This document shows, piece after piece, positions 54,582 to 63,681 of a stretch of 64,000 nt of DNA (position 1 is its first letter; each line of letters begins with the position of its first letter). The translations under genes and the position numbers were made by a program. This stretch comes from an uncultured Clostridia bacterium (GTDB taxonomy: Bacteria > Bacillota > Clostridia > Lachnospirales > Anaerotignaceae): positions 1 to 64,000 of the forward strand of contig CALWSR010000014.1 in NCBI GenBank assembly GCA_944384265.1. Direction: 5' to 3'. A model generated the notes under the pieces. That model had not been told where the DNA came from and ran no database searches. It was given only the letters and a program-made list of their open reading frames with translations.

Positions 54582-55094
54582 TTAATATTTTACAACAGAC
54601 TCCACAAAATATCCTTCCAATGCCTTTCTGCCCTGAAGAGCCTCCAGCTCTATCAAAAAGTCCAAGGCCACCACTTCTGCACCCATTTCCTCCACCATCT
54701 CCACAATGGCCTTTGCTGTACCTCCCGTAGCCAGCAAATCATCCACAATCACAACCCGCTGTCCCTTTTCAATGGCATCCTCATGTATTTCAATGGTGCT
54801 TGTGCCATATTCCAGTGCATATTCTTTACTGACTGTTTTGGCAGGCAGCTTTCCCTTTTTTCTGACAGGAACAAAGCCCTTTTTTTGGTTATAAGCAATG
54901 GGCATACCAAACAAAAACCCTCTGGATTCCGGCCCCAGCACAATATCGTACTCCAGTCCCTCCAGTTTTTTCTCCATTTGTTCAATGGCTTGGTGCATAC
55001 CCTCTGCCTCTTTGAGCAATGTGGTAATATCTCTGAAAATAATCCCCTTTTGAGGAAAATCTGCAATAGAACGTATTTTACTTTTCAAATCCAT
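54582..55094 (-). CDS. apt: Adenine phosphoribosyltransferase
   Basis: Salvages adenine to AMP with PRPP; 170 residues. The PRPP motif VVIVDDLLATGGT (about residues 117-129), the purine-binding GPESRGFLFG and the hood start (IRSIADFPQKGIIFRDITTLL) are all intact. AAGGAGAG precedes the ATG. It follows recJ on the same strand after a 447-base region filled by a repeat copy, so a separate promoter is likely. Confidence 0.96.
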   Translation of the reverse strand: MDLKSKIRSIADFPQKGIIFRDITTLLKEAEGMHQAIEQMEKKLEGLEYDIVLGPESRGFLFGMPIAYNQKKGFVPVRKKGKLPAKTVSKEYALEYGTSTIEIHEDAIEKGQRVVIVDDLLATGGTAKAIVEMVEEMGAEVVALDFLIELEALQGRKALEGYFVESVVKY

Positions 55095-55110
55095 TTTTTT
55101 CTCTCCTTAT

Positions 55111-55541
55111 CCATTGACTGATTCTCTTGCTTTAAATATGAAATAAAAAGCCATGCAGCATTCATTTTACAGCCAAAACCAGTTCTTTGCATTTTTCTCT
55201 GCTCTAAGCAATCAAATTTTGAAAGTGCCTCTTTTCAGATTCGTGAATTTAGAAACATCTGCAATATCCCTAATTTCTTTGGCCGCCTTTTTTTTAAACT
55301 GTAATGCCAATTTCTTTGTACTGTTTTGGCATATTTCACAATGCCACATCATTTTTCATATTTATGTAACCCATCCCATTGGCTGATTCTGTTGCTTTTT
55401 GAGCTGCCATGTATTGATTATGCTGTTTTTTCAATCTCCTTTGCCCTCTATTTCAAATAGAACATGAAAGACACACATATTTTTTCATAGCAATGACAAA
55501 AGCATACTGCTTTTTTCGGCTTTTTATATTGTTTGATACCC
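55111..55541 (+). repeat. Dispersed intergenic element, copies f and g
   Basis: Copy f starts CCATTGACTGATTCTCTTGC (55111) with AATAAAAAGCCATGCAGCATTCATTTTACAG in pieces, and ends TTTTTCATATTTATGTAACCC (about 55350-55372). The lead repeats as CCATTGGCTGATTCTGTTGC at 55376, starting a truncated copy g (GCTGCCATGTATTGATTA). The unit length is about 265 bases. No gene is seen in this interval. Confidence 0.6.
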
Positions 55542-57317
55542 CTACCGGCTTATGCGAAAATCCTTTAAAACCAACTGGACAGAGGATTCTCCTGCAAATG
55601 TATTGATATCTACATGATAAACAAAATCCAAATTTTTTTCAAAAAAACTTGTTTTTAATACAGCATCACAATTTTGCTCTCCATACAATTGTTTTAGAAT
55701 GCTCTTCCATAGCTCCAGGCCGTCAAAGGATATGGCAGAAAGCTTCACGCCCCCCTGCCGCAATATCATACGCAGTATGTTTTTTTCTTTTCCAATGATA
55801 GAAAAACGCTCCACAGCCACATTTTTAGAGCCAAACAAAGGCACATGGTTTCCCTTTCCAAAGGGTGCCAGTGTTTTTAATTCCATTGCCAAATTCATGT
55901 CAATTTCTAAAAAAGAAAGCTCCTTTTCTATTGTCAGCACAGGCATAAGCTGCTGCTGTGTCAGCTTGCAGTTGTCATTCAATCTTTTTCTGAGGGCTTC
56001 AATGTTTTCATAGGGTATGGAAAGCCCTGCCGCCATGGGATGTCCTCCAAATTTTGAAAACAAATCCTTGCAGGCATACAGCTCCTCAAACATATTGTAG
56101 CCTTCAATGCTTCTGCCGGAGCCTTTTGCCATGTTTTCCGCCTTTGTGATGACAATGGCAGGCTTATAAAACCTTTCTTTCACACGTCCTGCCACAATGC
56201 CTGCAATGCTTTCATGTATGCTTTGTTCAAATACCACCAAAACATTTTCTTTTCCCCATTGTTCTTTTTGTGCTTCTTCAATGAGCTTTTGAGCAGCTTT
56301 TTTTGTCATTTCTTTTCTTTCATTGTTTTGTTCTGTCAATATACGGGCATATTCCCTTGCTTTTTCCATATTATCCTCACAAAACAATGCCACAGCAGTT
56401 TTTGCTGTTTCCAGCCTGCCTGCGGCATTGACGCAGGGTCCTATGACAAATCCCATATGATATTCGGTCAGCGTTTTTCCCAAAAGCCCTGTTTCATTTA
56501 AAAGTGCCTGCAACCCTATGTTGCTTGTCTGAGCCATTGTTTTCAATCCTTTTTTGACAATGGTTCTGTTTTCCTCCATCAAATCCACAATGTCACAAAC
56601 CGTTGCCAATGCCGCCAAATGAAGACATTCCTCCTCCAGCGCCTTATGGCAAACCCCCATTTTTTTCAGCAAAAGCATGGCCAGCTTATAGCTGAGTCCT
56701 CCTGCGCAAAGCATTTTAAAAGGGTAGGCACAATCCCTTTGCTTTGGGTCCACAATGGCGTCTGCCGCAGGGAGTATATCCTTTCTATTCTCTCCTTCTT
56801 TTTCAAATGCCGGTTCGTGGTGGTCTGCAATGATGACCTCCATTTGCAGCTGCTTGGCTATTTTTACCTCCTCCAGTGCGGCAATGCCGTTGTCACAGGT
56901 CAAAAGCACTTCAATGCCCTTTTTATGCAGTTCCTCCACAGCCTCCACATTCAGTCCATAGCCTTCCTTTTGTCTGTGAGGGATATAATAAATCACATTG
57001 CCTTTGCAGGCTTTTATGGTTTTGTACCATATAGATGTACTTGTTACACCGTCCACATCATAATCTCCGTAAACGGCAATTTTTTTCCCCTTCAAAATGG
57101 CTTCTTCCAGCAGTGCTATGGCTTTTTTTGCGTCCTTCATCTGCCCCAATGTATCATAAAAAGGGGCCTGCTCTGCTTTTAAAAACGCCATGGCCTGCTG
57201 CCTTGTGGCAATGCCTCTGTTTGCCAGCACTGCGGCAGTGGCCTCTGTAATCCCCAGCACCTGCTGCATTTTTTGCAAATCTGCTTTTGTTTGTTTTATC
57301 ATCCATCTGTTTTTCAA
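55542..57317 (-). CDS. recJ: Single-stranded-DNA-specific exonuclease RecJ
   Basis: 591-residue DHH-family 5'-3' exonuclease. Motifs: VYGDYDVDGVTS (I), LTCDNGI (II), IIADHHEP (III), and in the second domain a GMGFVIGP-like VIGPCVNAAGRLE and GGHPMAAGLS (DHHA1). The frame opens at a TTG (57317) with an AAGTGA-like site; the first ATG (57302) has no site of its own, so the TTG start is kept with reservation. Downstream of secF on the same strand, as in other Clostridia. Confidence 0.93.
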   Translation of the reverse strand: MKNRWMIKQTKADLQKMQQVLGITEATAAVLANRGIATRQQAMAFLKAEQAPFYDTLGQMKDAKKAIALLEEAILKGKKIAVYGDYDVDGVTSTSIWYKTIKACKGNVIYYIPHRQKEGYGLNVEAVEELHKKGIEVLLTCDNGIAALEEVKIAKQLQMEVIIADHHEPAFEKEGENRKDILPAADAIVDPKQRDCAYPFKMLCAGGLSYKLAMLLLKKMGVCHKALEEECLHLAALATVCDIVDLMEENRTIVKKGLKTMAQTSNIGLQALLNETGLLGKTLTEYHMGFVIGPCVNAAGRLETAKTAVALFCEDNMEKAREYARILTEQNNERKEMTKKAAQKLIEEAQKEQWGKENVLVVFEQSIHESIAGIVAGRVKERFYKPAIVITKAENMAKGSGRSIEGYNMFEELYACKDLFSKFGGHPMAAGLSIPYENIEALRKRLNDNCKLTQQQLMPVLTIEKELSFLEIDMNLAMELKTLAPFGKGNHVPLFGSKNVAVERFSIIGKEKNILRMILRQGGVKLSAISFDGLELWKSILKQLYGEQNCDAVLKTSFFEKNLDFVYHVDINTFAGESSVQLVLKDFRISR

Positions 57318-57380
57318 AAAAATATCACTTCTTTCTCATGGGCAAAAAACAGACGACATACCGCCTGTTTTTTAAAATCA

Positions 57381-58259
57381 TCATTGCTTTTCATTTTTTG
57401 GCAAAAGCATATACCATACAGAGCCGGAAATGAATATGGAGGAATAAGCTCCTGCAATGATACCCACCATCATAGGCAGTGAAAAATCCTTTATGGACTG
57501 CACGCCCAAAATATAAATGGCGCCAATGGTAAACAATGTGGTCAGTGTGGTGTTGACAGAACGCCCCAATGTTTGGCTGATGCTTTTGTTGATTTTTTCT
57601 GCTGTTTGGTTTTTTCTAAATTTGGGGCCATTTTCTCTGATTCTGTCAAATATGACAATGGTGGAATTGATGGAATAGCCCAGTATGGTCAAAAGCACTG
57701 CAATAAAAGCATTGTTGACAGGAATGCGAAAAACAGCATAGCAGGCAATGACAACCAGCACATCATGTATCAGTGCAATAATGGCGCTGCCTCCTGCCCT
57801 CACGTCCTGAAAGCGTATGGAAATATAAATCAGCATACAAACACAGGCAATCAAAACTGCTTTGACAGCCGTCAGCTGCATTTCTTTGCTGACTGTGGCA
57901 GACACATCCTGTATGGAATCAATGCTGGCATTGGGATATTGCTCCAATATGCCTTGAGAAAGGGCTGTTCTCATTTGTCCGTCAATGGACTGCATTTTTA
58001 CAGAAACGCTGTTTGTTCCCACAACTCTTTGTACCTGAGGACTTTTTTGTCCTGTTATATCTGTAATGATTTTTGAAATAGCATCATTTGAAAAATCCTC
58101 TCCCACATGGATGCTCATGGCCGTGCCGCCTGTAAATTCCACATCAAAATTGAAAATACCCTTTCCACTGCCTCCATTTATTACCATAAAAACCATGCCG
58201 GCTAAAATAATTACAATAGATGCCGCAAAAAATCGAAATCTGTTTTCTACGATTTTCAT
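57381..58259 (-). CDS. secF: Protein translocase subunit SecF
   Basis: 292 residues, six membrane helices. The first external loop holds FDVEFTGGTAMSI, and the helix 4-6 region GYSINSTIVIFDRIRE and SVNTTLTTL are the RND/SecF signatures. With SecD it uses the ion gradient to pull exported proteins outward; in a cell with a probable Na+ ATPase that gradient could be sodium (inference). Starts with a GGGAGG site 16 bases after secD. Confidence 0.96.
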   Translation of the reverse strand: MKIVENRFRFFAASIVIILAGMVFMVINGGSGKGIFNFDVEFTGGTAMSIHVGEDFSNDAISKIITDITGQKSPQVQRVVGTNSVSVKMQSIDGQMRTALSQGILEQYPNASIDSIQDVSATVSKEMQLTAVKAVLIACVCMLIYISIRFQDVRAGGSAIIALIHDVLVVIACYAVFRIPVNNAFIAVLLTILGYSINSTIVIFDRIRENGPKFRKNQTAEKINKSISQTLGRSVNTTLTTLFTIGAIYILGVQSIKDFSLPMMVGIIAGAYSSIFISGSVWYMLLPKNEKQ

Positions 58260-58274
58260 TATTTTTCGCCTCCC

Positions 58275-59513
58275 TTACTTTGTACGCAAGCCATAAAATT
58301 TTGGATTGTTTATGCCAATATAAATCATGCCCTTTAATATCATTCTGGTAATAAAAACGGCTGTAAACATGGAAATGATAATGCCAATCATCAGTGTCTG
58401 GGCAAAGCCTTTGACTGTGCCTGTGCCAAGCCAAAAAAGCACTCCTGCGGCAATCAGCGTTGTCACATTGCCGTCAATGATGGCCGGCAACGCCCTGGAA
58501 AAGCCATTGTGTACAGAAGCCCTCAAAGAATGCCCTGCCAAAAGCTCCTCTTTCATTCTTTCAAATATCACCACATTGGCATCCACCGCCATGCCCACAG
58601 AAAGCACAATGCCTGCAATGCCCGGCAATGTCAGCGTCACATCAAAAACACTCAGTGCCAAAAGCTCCAGCCCCACATATACAGCCAATGCCCAATCTGC
58701 TGCAAAACCCAGTGCCTTATAAACAATGAGCATAAACAATAACACCAGAAAAATGCCTGCCACACCGGCCTTCAGCCCCGTAGAAAGGGCATTTGCTCCC
58801 AGCCTGGCACCCACATTTTCCATTTTCAGCACATTCAAGTTAAATGGCAAAGAGCCGGCACGAATCAAAGAGGCTGTTCTTTCTGCCTCCTCCGGTGTAA
58901 AATTTCCTGTAATCATGGCATTGCCGTCTGTGATTTCTGCATTGACCACAGGGGCGCTCACCACTTCCTCATCCAACACAATGGCAATTTGTTTTCCTAT
59001 ATTTTCTTTTGTTGCCTGTGCAAAAAGCTGTCTGCCTTCTTCTGTAAATTCCAATGAAACATAGGGCTGTGAAACACTGTTTTGAGAAACCTGTCCCACC
59101 TGTTTTCTGGCATCCGCCACCATATCTCCTGTCAAAAGCACCTCTCCTGCTTCATTTACAAATGAAAGCTGTGCTGTTTGTCCAATTTCTGCAATGGCCT
59201 CTTCTGCATTTTCCACGCCGGGAATATCCACTCGCAGACGTTTTTCTCCTTCTCTTGCCACCTCTGCCTCTGTCCAGTTATTCCAGTCCAATCTGCCTTG
59301 TATCAGTGAAACAGCCGCCTGCATTTCCTCTTGTGTAACCGTTTCTTTGTCTGCTTCATACAATATCTGTACGCCGCCGCTCAAATCCAGCCCCTGTTTG
59401 ATATTCCAGACACTGCCCAGCCTTGCTTGTCCTATGCCCTGATAAGAAACAAACGCCAGCACGCCTACCAATACAATCATGGCAAAAAGCATCACGCCTC
59501 CCTTTGCCTTCAT
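58275..59513 (-). CDS. secD: Protein translocase subunit SecD
   Basis: 412 residues, six membrane helices with a large P1 domain after the first. The typical stretch GLDLSGGVQILYEAD follows helix 1, and later P1 parts include RLRVDIPGVENAEEA and TGNFTPEEAERTASLIRAG. The VGMAVDANVVIFERMKEE motif in the C-terminal half is diagnostic. AAGGAGG precedes the ATG. First of the secD-secF-recJ run, downstream of scfB. Confidence 0.96.
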   Translation of the reverse strand: MKAKGGVMLFAMIVLVGVLAFVSYQGIGQARLGSVWNIKQGLDLSGGVQILYEADKETVTQEEMQAAVSLIQGRLDWNNWTEAEVAREGEKRLRVDIPGVENAEEAIAEIGQTAQLSFVNEAGEVLLTGDMVADARKQVGQVSQNSVSQPYVSLEFTEEGRQLFAQATKENIGKQIAIVLDEEVVSAPVVNAEITDGNAMITGNFTPEEAERTASLIRAGSLPFNLNVLKMENVGARLGANALSTGLKAGVAGIFLVLLFMLIVYKALGFAADWALAVYVGLELLALSVFDVTLTLPGIAGIVLSVGMAVDANVVIFERMKEELLAGHSLRASVHNGFSRALPAIIDGNVTTLIAAGVLFWLGTGTVKGFAQTLMIGIIISMFTAVFITRMILKGMIYIGINNPKFYGLRTK

Positions 59514-59600
59514 ACAAAAAACCTCCTTGCCGCAAAATGATAAAAATCCCTTTCAAATCAAAGGTAATTATAGTACCGCCCTACTGCTGCCGTCAATCCT

Positions 59601-60956
59601 TTATTCCTCCAATAATTCCTTTGCTTTTATCATAATGGCGCACTCGATTCTTTTTTTCTGCATGGCACAGCCAATTTCATAAGGCTTCAAAATATCTTTG
59701 TTTTGCTCATAAGCATTTGCCGCACAGCCTCCGCTGCAATAAAATTTTGCCCAGCAGCCTTTACACTCTTCTTTTGCATAAACATTACACTTTGAAAAAA
59801 TTTCTCTTTTTGCTTCATTTGTAACACCTTCTTCCACAGTACCCATTTTAAACTCCTCCAAGCCCACAAATTGATGACAGGGGTACAATTCTCCCGAAGG
59901 CGTCACAGCCAGATATTCTGTACCGGAGCCGCAGCCTGCCAAACGCTTCATCACACAGGGGCCTCCGCTTAAATCAATGTTGAAATGGAAAAATTGGAAG
60001 TCCTCTCCGGATTTTTTTCTTTCATAAATTTCTTTTGCCAGCTTTTCATATTCTGCAAATATCTGTGGCAAATCCTCTTCTGTAATGGCATAGGGCATTT
60101 GTTTTTCTGCCACAACAGGCTCCACAGAAATCTGCTTGAAGCCTAAATCTGCAATATGCATAACATCCTTTGAAAAATCCAAATTATATTTTGTAAAAGT
60201 ACCTCTGATATAATAATTTGTTTGGTTTCTGCTTTCTGCTGCCTTTTGAAATTTTGGCACAATCACATCATAGCTGCCCTGTCCTCCGGCACGGGGACGC
60301 ATATTGTCATTGATTTCTTTTCTGCCGTCCAGACTCAGCACCAAATTGTGCATATGCTCATTGATAAAATCCAGCTTCTCTTCATCCAGCAGCATACCAT
60401 TTGTGGTGATGGTAAAACGAAACCTTTTATCATGCTGTTTTTCCAGTTCTCTGCCATATGCCACCAGCTTTTTTACCACCTCAAAATTCATAAGAGGCTC
60501 TCCTCCAAAAAAATCCACCTCCAGATTTTTGCGGGAGCCTGCATTTTTTATCAAAAAATCCAGTGCCTTTTTGCCCACCTCTTCACTCATCCATTCTCTT
60601 TTTCCATGATACTCCCCTTCCTGTGCAAAGCAATACTGACATTTTAAATTGCAGTCATGGGCCACATGCAGACAAAGGGCCTTCACCACAGGATTTCTTT
60701 TGTCCATCAAAGGCAATATTTGCTGATAATCGTCTTCTGTATAGAGCATACCTTCTTTTTCCAGCATCTGAAGCTCCTGCACCGCTTCGTCAATTTCCTC
60801 CATGCTGTAACATGGAAATTTCAGCTGCAAAGCATTTTTAGGCACTTGCTTCCATTGGTCTGCCAAATCATATACAATGTCATCCACCACATGAATTGCA
60901 CCGCTATTGACGTCCAATACAATATTTACACCATTTTGAGAAAATTTATGTATCAT
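59601..60956 (-). CDS. scfB: SCIFF peptide radical SAM maturase
   Basis: 451 residues. An N-terminal RRE-like peptide-binding region (about 1-85), then the radical SAM cluster motif CNLKCQYC (CxxxCxxC, about residue 104), SAM-binding FFGGEP, and a C-terminal SPASM domain with cysteines in GGPCVMK, GCGSG, LYPCHQF, CNVYAKEECKGCWAKFYCSGGC in part. In known members it forms a thioether (Cys to Thr) crosslink on the SCIFF peptide. The ATG at 60956 has AGGAGG. The precursor gene lies 268 bases upstream. Confidence 0.96.
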   Translation of the reverse strand: MIHKFSQNGVNIVLDVNSGAIHVVDDIVYDLADQWKQVPKNALQLKFPCYSMEEIDEAVQELQMLEKEGMLYTEDDYQQILPLMDKRNPVVKALCLHVAHDCNLKCQYCFAQEGEYHGKREWMSEEVGKKALDFLIKNAGSRKNLEVDFFGGEPLMNFEVVKKLVAYGRELEKQHDKRFRFTITTNGMLLDEEKLDFINEHMHNLVLSLDGRKEINDNMRPRAGGQGSYDVIVPKFQKAAESRNQTNYYIRGTFTKYNLDFSKDVMHIADLGFKQISVEPVVAEKQMPYAITEEDLPQIFAEYEKLAKEIYERKKSGEDFQFFHFNIDLSGGPCVMKRLAGCGSGTEYLAVTPSGELYPCHQFVGLEEFKMGTVEEGVTNEAKREIFSKCNVYAKEECKGCWAKFYCSGGCAANAYEQNKDILKPYEIGCAMQKKRIECAIMIKAKELLEE

Positions 60957-61103
60957 GCTTTTTCCTCCTAACATTCACTAGCTTTTGTTGCTTTTATATA
61001 AAAAATAGTATTGCTGCGGTCGCCTTTTTTCAAACGGCCTCTCCTTCCTTTTTCATAAGAGAATACCATAGATTTTACAAAATCATTTTTTCATTTCATA
61101 TAA

Positions 61104-61124
61104 AACCAACAGCTATTATACCAT
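61104..61124 (-). promoter_or_regulatory. Extended -10 promoter of scfB
   Basis: Minus-strand TGG-TATAAT (61124-61116) with no strong -35, about 160 bases before the scfB start and just after the scfA terminator. Confidence 0.5.
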
Positions 61125-61154
61125 AATATTACAATATTGATTTACTTTGTGAAA

Positions 61155-61198
61155 CAAAAAGAAAGGCCATTTTCTGCTTTGGAAAACAACCTTTCTGC
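61155..61198 (-). terminator. Terminator between scfA and scfB
   Basis: On the minus strand AGAAAGGTTGTTTTC pairs (with G-U pairs) with GAAAATGGCCTTTCT, followed by T's. It separates the abundant-peptide gene from its maturase gene. Confidence 0.8.
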
Positions 61199-61223
61199 AT
61201 CCCCTTTTTACAATACAAAACAA

Positions 61224-61364
61224 TTATCTTTGTTCACAGGATTGGTTTGCCACAGTGCAAGATGTTTTGCAGGCAGACTGACAAGATGTCTGGCATTCGC
61301 CGCAGCCACCTGTTGCCACTGTTTTTTTCAGCATTTTTGTATTCAGTGTTTTTATATGCTTCAT
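61224..61364 (-). CDS. scfA: SCIFF ribosomal peptide precursor (six cysteines in forty-five residues)
   Basis: 46-residue peptide, too short for ordinary gene calling. A basic leader MKHIKTLNTKMLKKTVATG is followed by a core with six cysteines: GGCGECQTSCQSACKTSC and VANQSCEQR. The pattern and the adjacent scfB identify SCIFF, nearly universal in Clostridia; its biological role is not established. AAGGAGG lies 9 bases before the ATG, and an extended -10 TGGTATAAT at 61412-61407 lies about 45 bases upstream. Confidence 0.97.
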   Translation of the reverse strand: MKHIKTLNTKMLKKTVATGGCGECQTSCQSACKTSCTVANQSCEQR

Positions 61365-61406
61365 TTGTATAGCCTCCTTAAAGTAAAAATATTGTAAATT
61401 CGGTTT

Positions 61407-61415
61407 ATTATACCA
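61407..61415 (-). promoter_or_regulatory. Extended -10 promoter of scfA
   Basis: TGG-TATAAT on the minus strand (61415-61407) between the TIGR04086 gene and scfA. The same TGG-TATAAT element precedes scfB. Confidence 0.55.
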
Positions 61416-61445
61416 TGAAATATCCTTTTTGAAAATAGATTATTA

Positions 61446-61892
61446 CTATTTTTTCATATTGATGCCCACAATGCCGCCAACACCGCCGCCTGCCGCTGCC
61501 AAAAGCAGCATCAGTGCCTTGGAGCCCATGACTGTAAAACCACTGCCTGCTATGCCATCCAGCAAAAATAATATAGCTCCATAACAAAGCCCTGCCAATA
61601 TGCCCCAAAAAATGCCCCTTGCCTTGGCACATCTTGCCCAGTCAAAGCCTGCAATGGCCGCCGATACCACAGTACAGCAAAGTGCTACAAGGGGTATTTT
61701 TTCTTCTGTCATATCTGTATAGGTTAAAACAATGCCATATGTAATAAATATAATGCAGGTGAGAGCATATGCCATCACCATGCCTTGCAGCATACAAAGA
61801 GCCTGATTTGTACCAGTCTCCTTTTTTGTTTTATTTTTTGCTGTATCTTTTCTTTTTGCAATTTGCTTTTTTTCTTTTTTATCCACTGCCAT
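61446..61892 (-). CDS. TIGR04086 family membrane protein
   Basis: 148 residues. A lysine-rich cytoplasmic N-terminus (VDKKEKKQIAKRKDTAKNKTKK) is followed by four hydrophobic helices: MVMAYALTCIIFITYGIVL, VALCCTVVSAAIAGF, GIFWGILAGLCYGAILFLL and ALMLLLAAAGGGVGGIVG. The small-residue-rich last helix and the neighbourhood upstream of scfA-scfB-secDF match TIGR04086, a clostridial family of unknown function that recurs beside SCIFF genes. Its role in that system is untested. Confidence 0.82.
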   Translation of the reverse strand: MAVDKKEKKQIAKRKDTAKNKTKKETGTNQALCMLQGMVMAYALTCIIFITYGIVLTYTDMTEEKIPLVALCCTVVSAAIAGFDWARCAKARGIFWGILAGLCYGAILFLLDGIAGSGFTVMGSKALMLLLAAAGGGVGGIVGINMKK

Positions 61893-62078
61893 GCCTCCTG
61901 TTTTTTATTTTATTCTATGACAACAAAAAAAGGAATATGACAGCTCGGCATTGTATTGAAAAAACCGTCAAAAAATGTTACACTTTTTACATTCTATATT
62001 TTTTCAAATCTGCTTATGCCATGGTGACTGCATATAAGCTGTATCAAAACCATTTTTTTGGAAAGGAAGGTGGCTGCA

Positions 62079-62941
62079 TTGCCTTATAAAACAGTGGATT
62101 TACATTGCCATTCCTATTATTCTGACGGCACCTTTTCTCCGGAGGCCCTTGTCATAGAGGCAAAAAAAAGAGGGCTTTGGGCATTGGCACTGACAGACCA
62201 TGACAGCATAGATGGCATTTCCCTTTTTCATCAGGCAGGAAAAAAGCATGGTTTTGAAACCATTACAGGCATTGAGCTTGCCGCCGAATACACTGCCTTT
62301 CAAAAACAGGAAATACACATAGTGGGGCTGGGGTTTTCTCCTTTTTCCCAAGCTATTGCAGAAATTTTGGAAAAGCGGCACTTTCCCGCAAAAAACGCAA
62401 TGAAGAAATGGTTTCTGCCCTCAATCAAATTGGTTTTGCCATTTCCTATGAGGAAATAGAGCAAAATGCAGGAGGCAATGTCATCACCAGGGCCCATTTT
62501 GCCAATGTTTTGATAAAAAAGGGGATTGTAAAAACAAAAAAAGAAGCATTTGCAAAATATCTCTCCAAGGGAAGGCCGGCCTATGTGGACAGAGCATTTT
62601 TAAGCCCTGCTCTTTGTGTGGAAGCCATCAAAAAAGCCAATGGTGCGGCTGTGCTGGCACACCCCACTCTGTATGCCATGGACGATACACAAATAGAGCA
62701 TATGGCAAAGGAGCTGAAAGCATATGGTCTGGATGGCATAGAAACAGACTATTCTACCTACTGCTCTGCCCAAAGACAGAAAATGACAGATATGGCAAAA
62801 CGGCTGCAGCTGCTTCCCTGCGGAGGAAGTGATTTTCATGGAAAAAATAAACCAGATATTCATTTGGGTGTGGGCAGAGGAAATTTGCACGTTCCCTATT
62901 GCTATTGGGAGGAGCTGAAAAAACGCTGTGCCATGCCCTAA
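62079..62941 (+). pseudogene. PHP-domain phosphoesterase (RNase AM/YciV type), frameshifted
   Basis: The 5' frame reads YKTVDLHCHSYYSDGTFSPE (HxH metal site), ALALTDHDSIDG and TGIELAAEY, as in PHP phosphoesterases acting on 3',5'-bisphosphates or RNA ends. Near 62390 the frame must change by one base: adding a T to the TTTCCC run restores SRKKRNEEMVSALNQIGF, after which VITRAHFA, AVLAHP and GGSDFHG complete the family to the stop at 62941. The start is probably TTG at 62079 (site AAGGAAGGTGG). Either a real inactivation or a sequencing error in a homopolymer. Confidence 0.85.
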
Positions 62942-63092
62942 CCCTCTTTGTATACATTGGCCAAAAAACACAGCAGTACCATTAAAAATACTTTTATAAA
63001 GGGACTGCAGCAACATGGGATATGCTCAGTGTTTTGATATGGGTCATTGTTTCAAGTCAATACATTTTTTATAAAAAGGAGTGTTTTGTATT

Positions 63093-63569
63093 ATGTCTAT
63101 TGAAAAAGTAAAAAATTATTTAAAAGAATTTGGAAGAGAGGATGTTTTAGAGTTTGAAACCTCCTCCGCCACTGTGGAATTGGCTGCCCAGGCTGCGGGG
63201 GTCATTCCTGCCCGTATTACAAAAACATTGGCATTTCAGTCCGAAGATGGCTGTATTGTGGTTGCTGTGGCAGGAGATGCCAAAATTGACAACAAAAAAT
63301 TTAAAGATACCTTTTCTATCAAAGCAAGAATGCTTTCTCCAGAGCAAACTCTTGCCTTCACAGGCCATGCTGTGGGAGGGGTATGTCCTTTTGCACTGCC
63401 TTCTACGGTAAAGGCCTATGCCGATGTTTCTTTAAAACGCTTTGAAACCGTATTTCCTGCTGCCGGCAGCAGCAATTCTGCTGTGGAAGTAACCTGCGAG
63501 GAGCTTTTTCAATACGGACGATGTGAAAAATGGGTGGATGTCTGCAAGGGCTGGGAGGAAAATGCGTAG
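63093..63569 (+). CDS. YbaK/EbsC-family aminoacyl-tRNA deacylase
   Basis: 158 residues of the YbaK/ProX fold, which hydrolyses mischarged aminoacyl-tRNA (often Cys- or Ala-tRNA-Pro). The conserved lysine is in ITKTLAFQ, and GGVCPFALP carries the GxxxPxG-like loop. The start at 63093 (MSIEKVKNYL) has GGAG upstream; an in-frame GTG four codons earlier overlaps that site. Which tRNA it edits is unknown. Confidence 0.88.
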   Translation: MSIEKVKNYLKEFGREDVLEFETSSATVELAAQAAGVIPARITKTLAFQSEDGCIVVAVAGDAKIDNKKFKDTFSIKARMLSPEQTLAFTGHAVGGVCPFALPSTVKAYADVSLKRFETVFPAAGSSNSAVEVTCEELFQYGRCEKWVDVCKGWEENA

Positions 63570-63603
63570 TCTCATAATGCCCACATTTTTAGTAGGATTT
63601 TTA

Positions 63604-63632
63604 TTGCGAAATAAAAAAAGATGTGCTACACT
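63604..63632 (+). promoter_or_regulatory. Promoter of the Rrf2-family gene
   Basis: TTGCGA (63604-63609), 17-base spacer, TACACT (63627-63632), about 50 bases before the ATG. Confidence 0.65.
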
Positions 63633-63681
63633 GTAAAAAAACAGTCAAGCCATATAACAACAATAGAAATGGTGGGATTTT

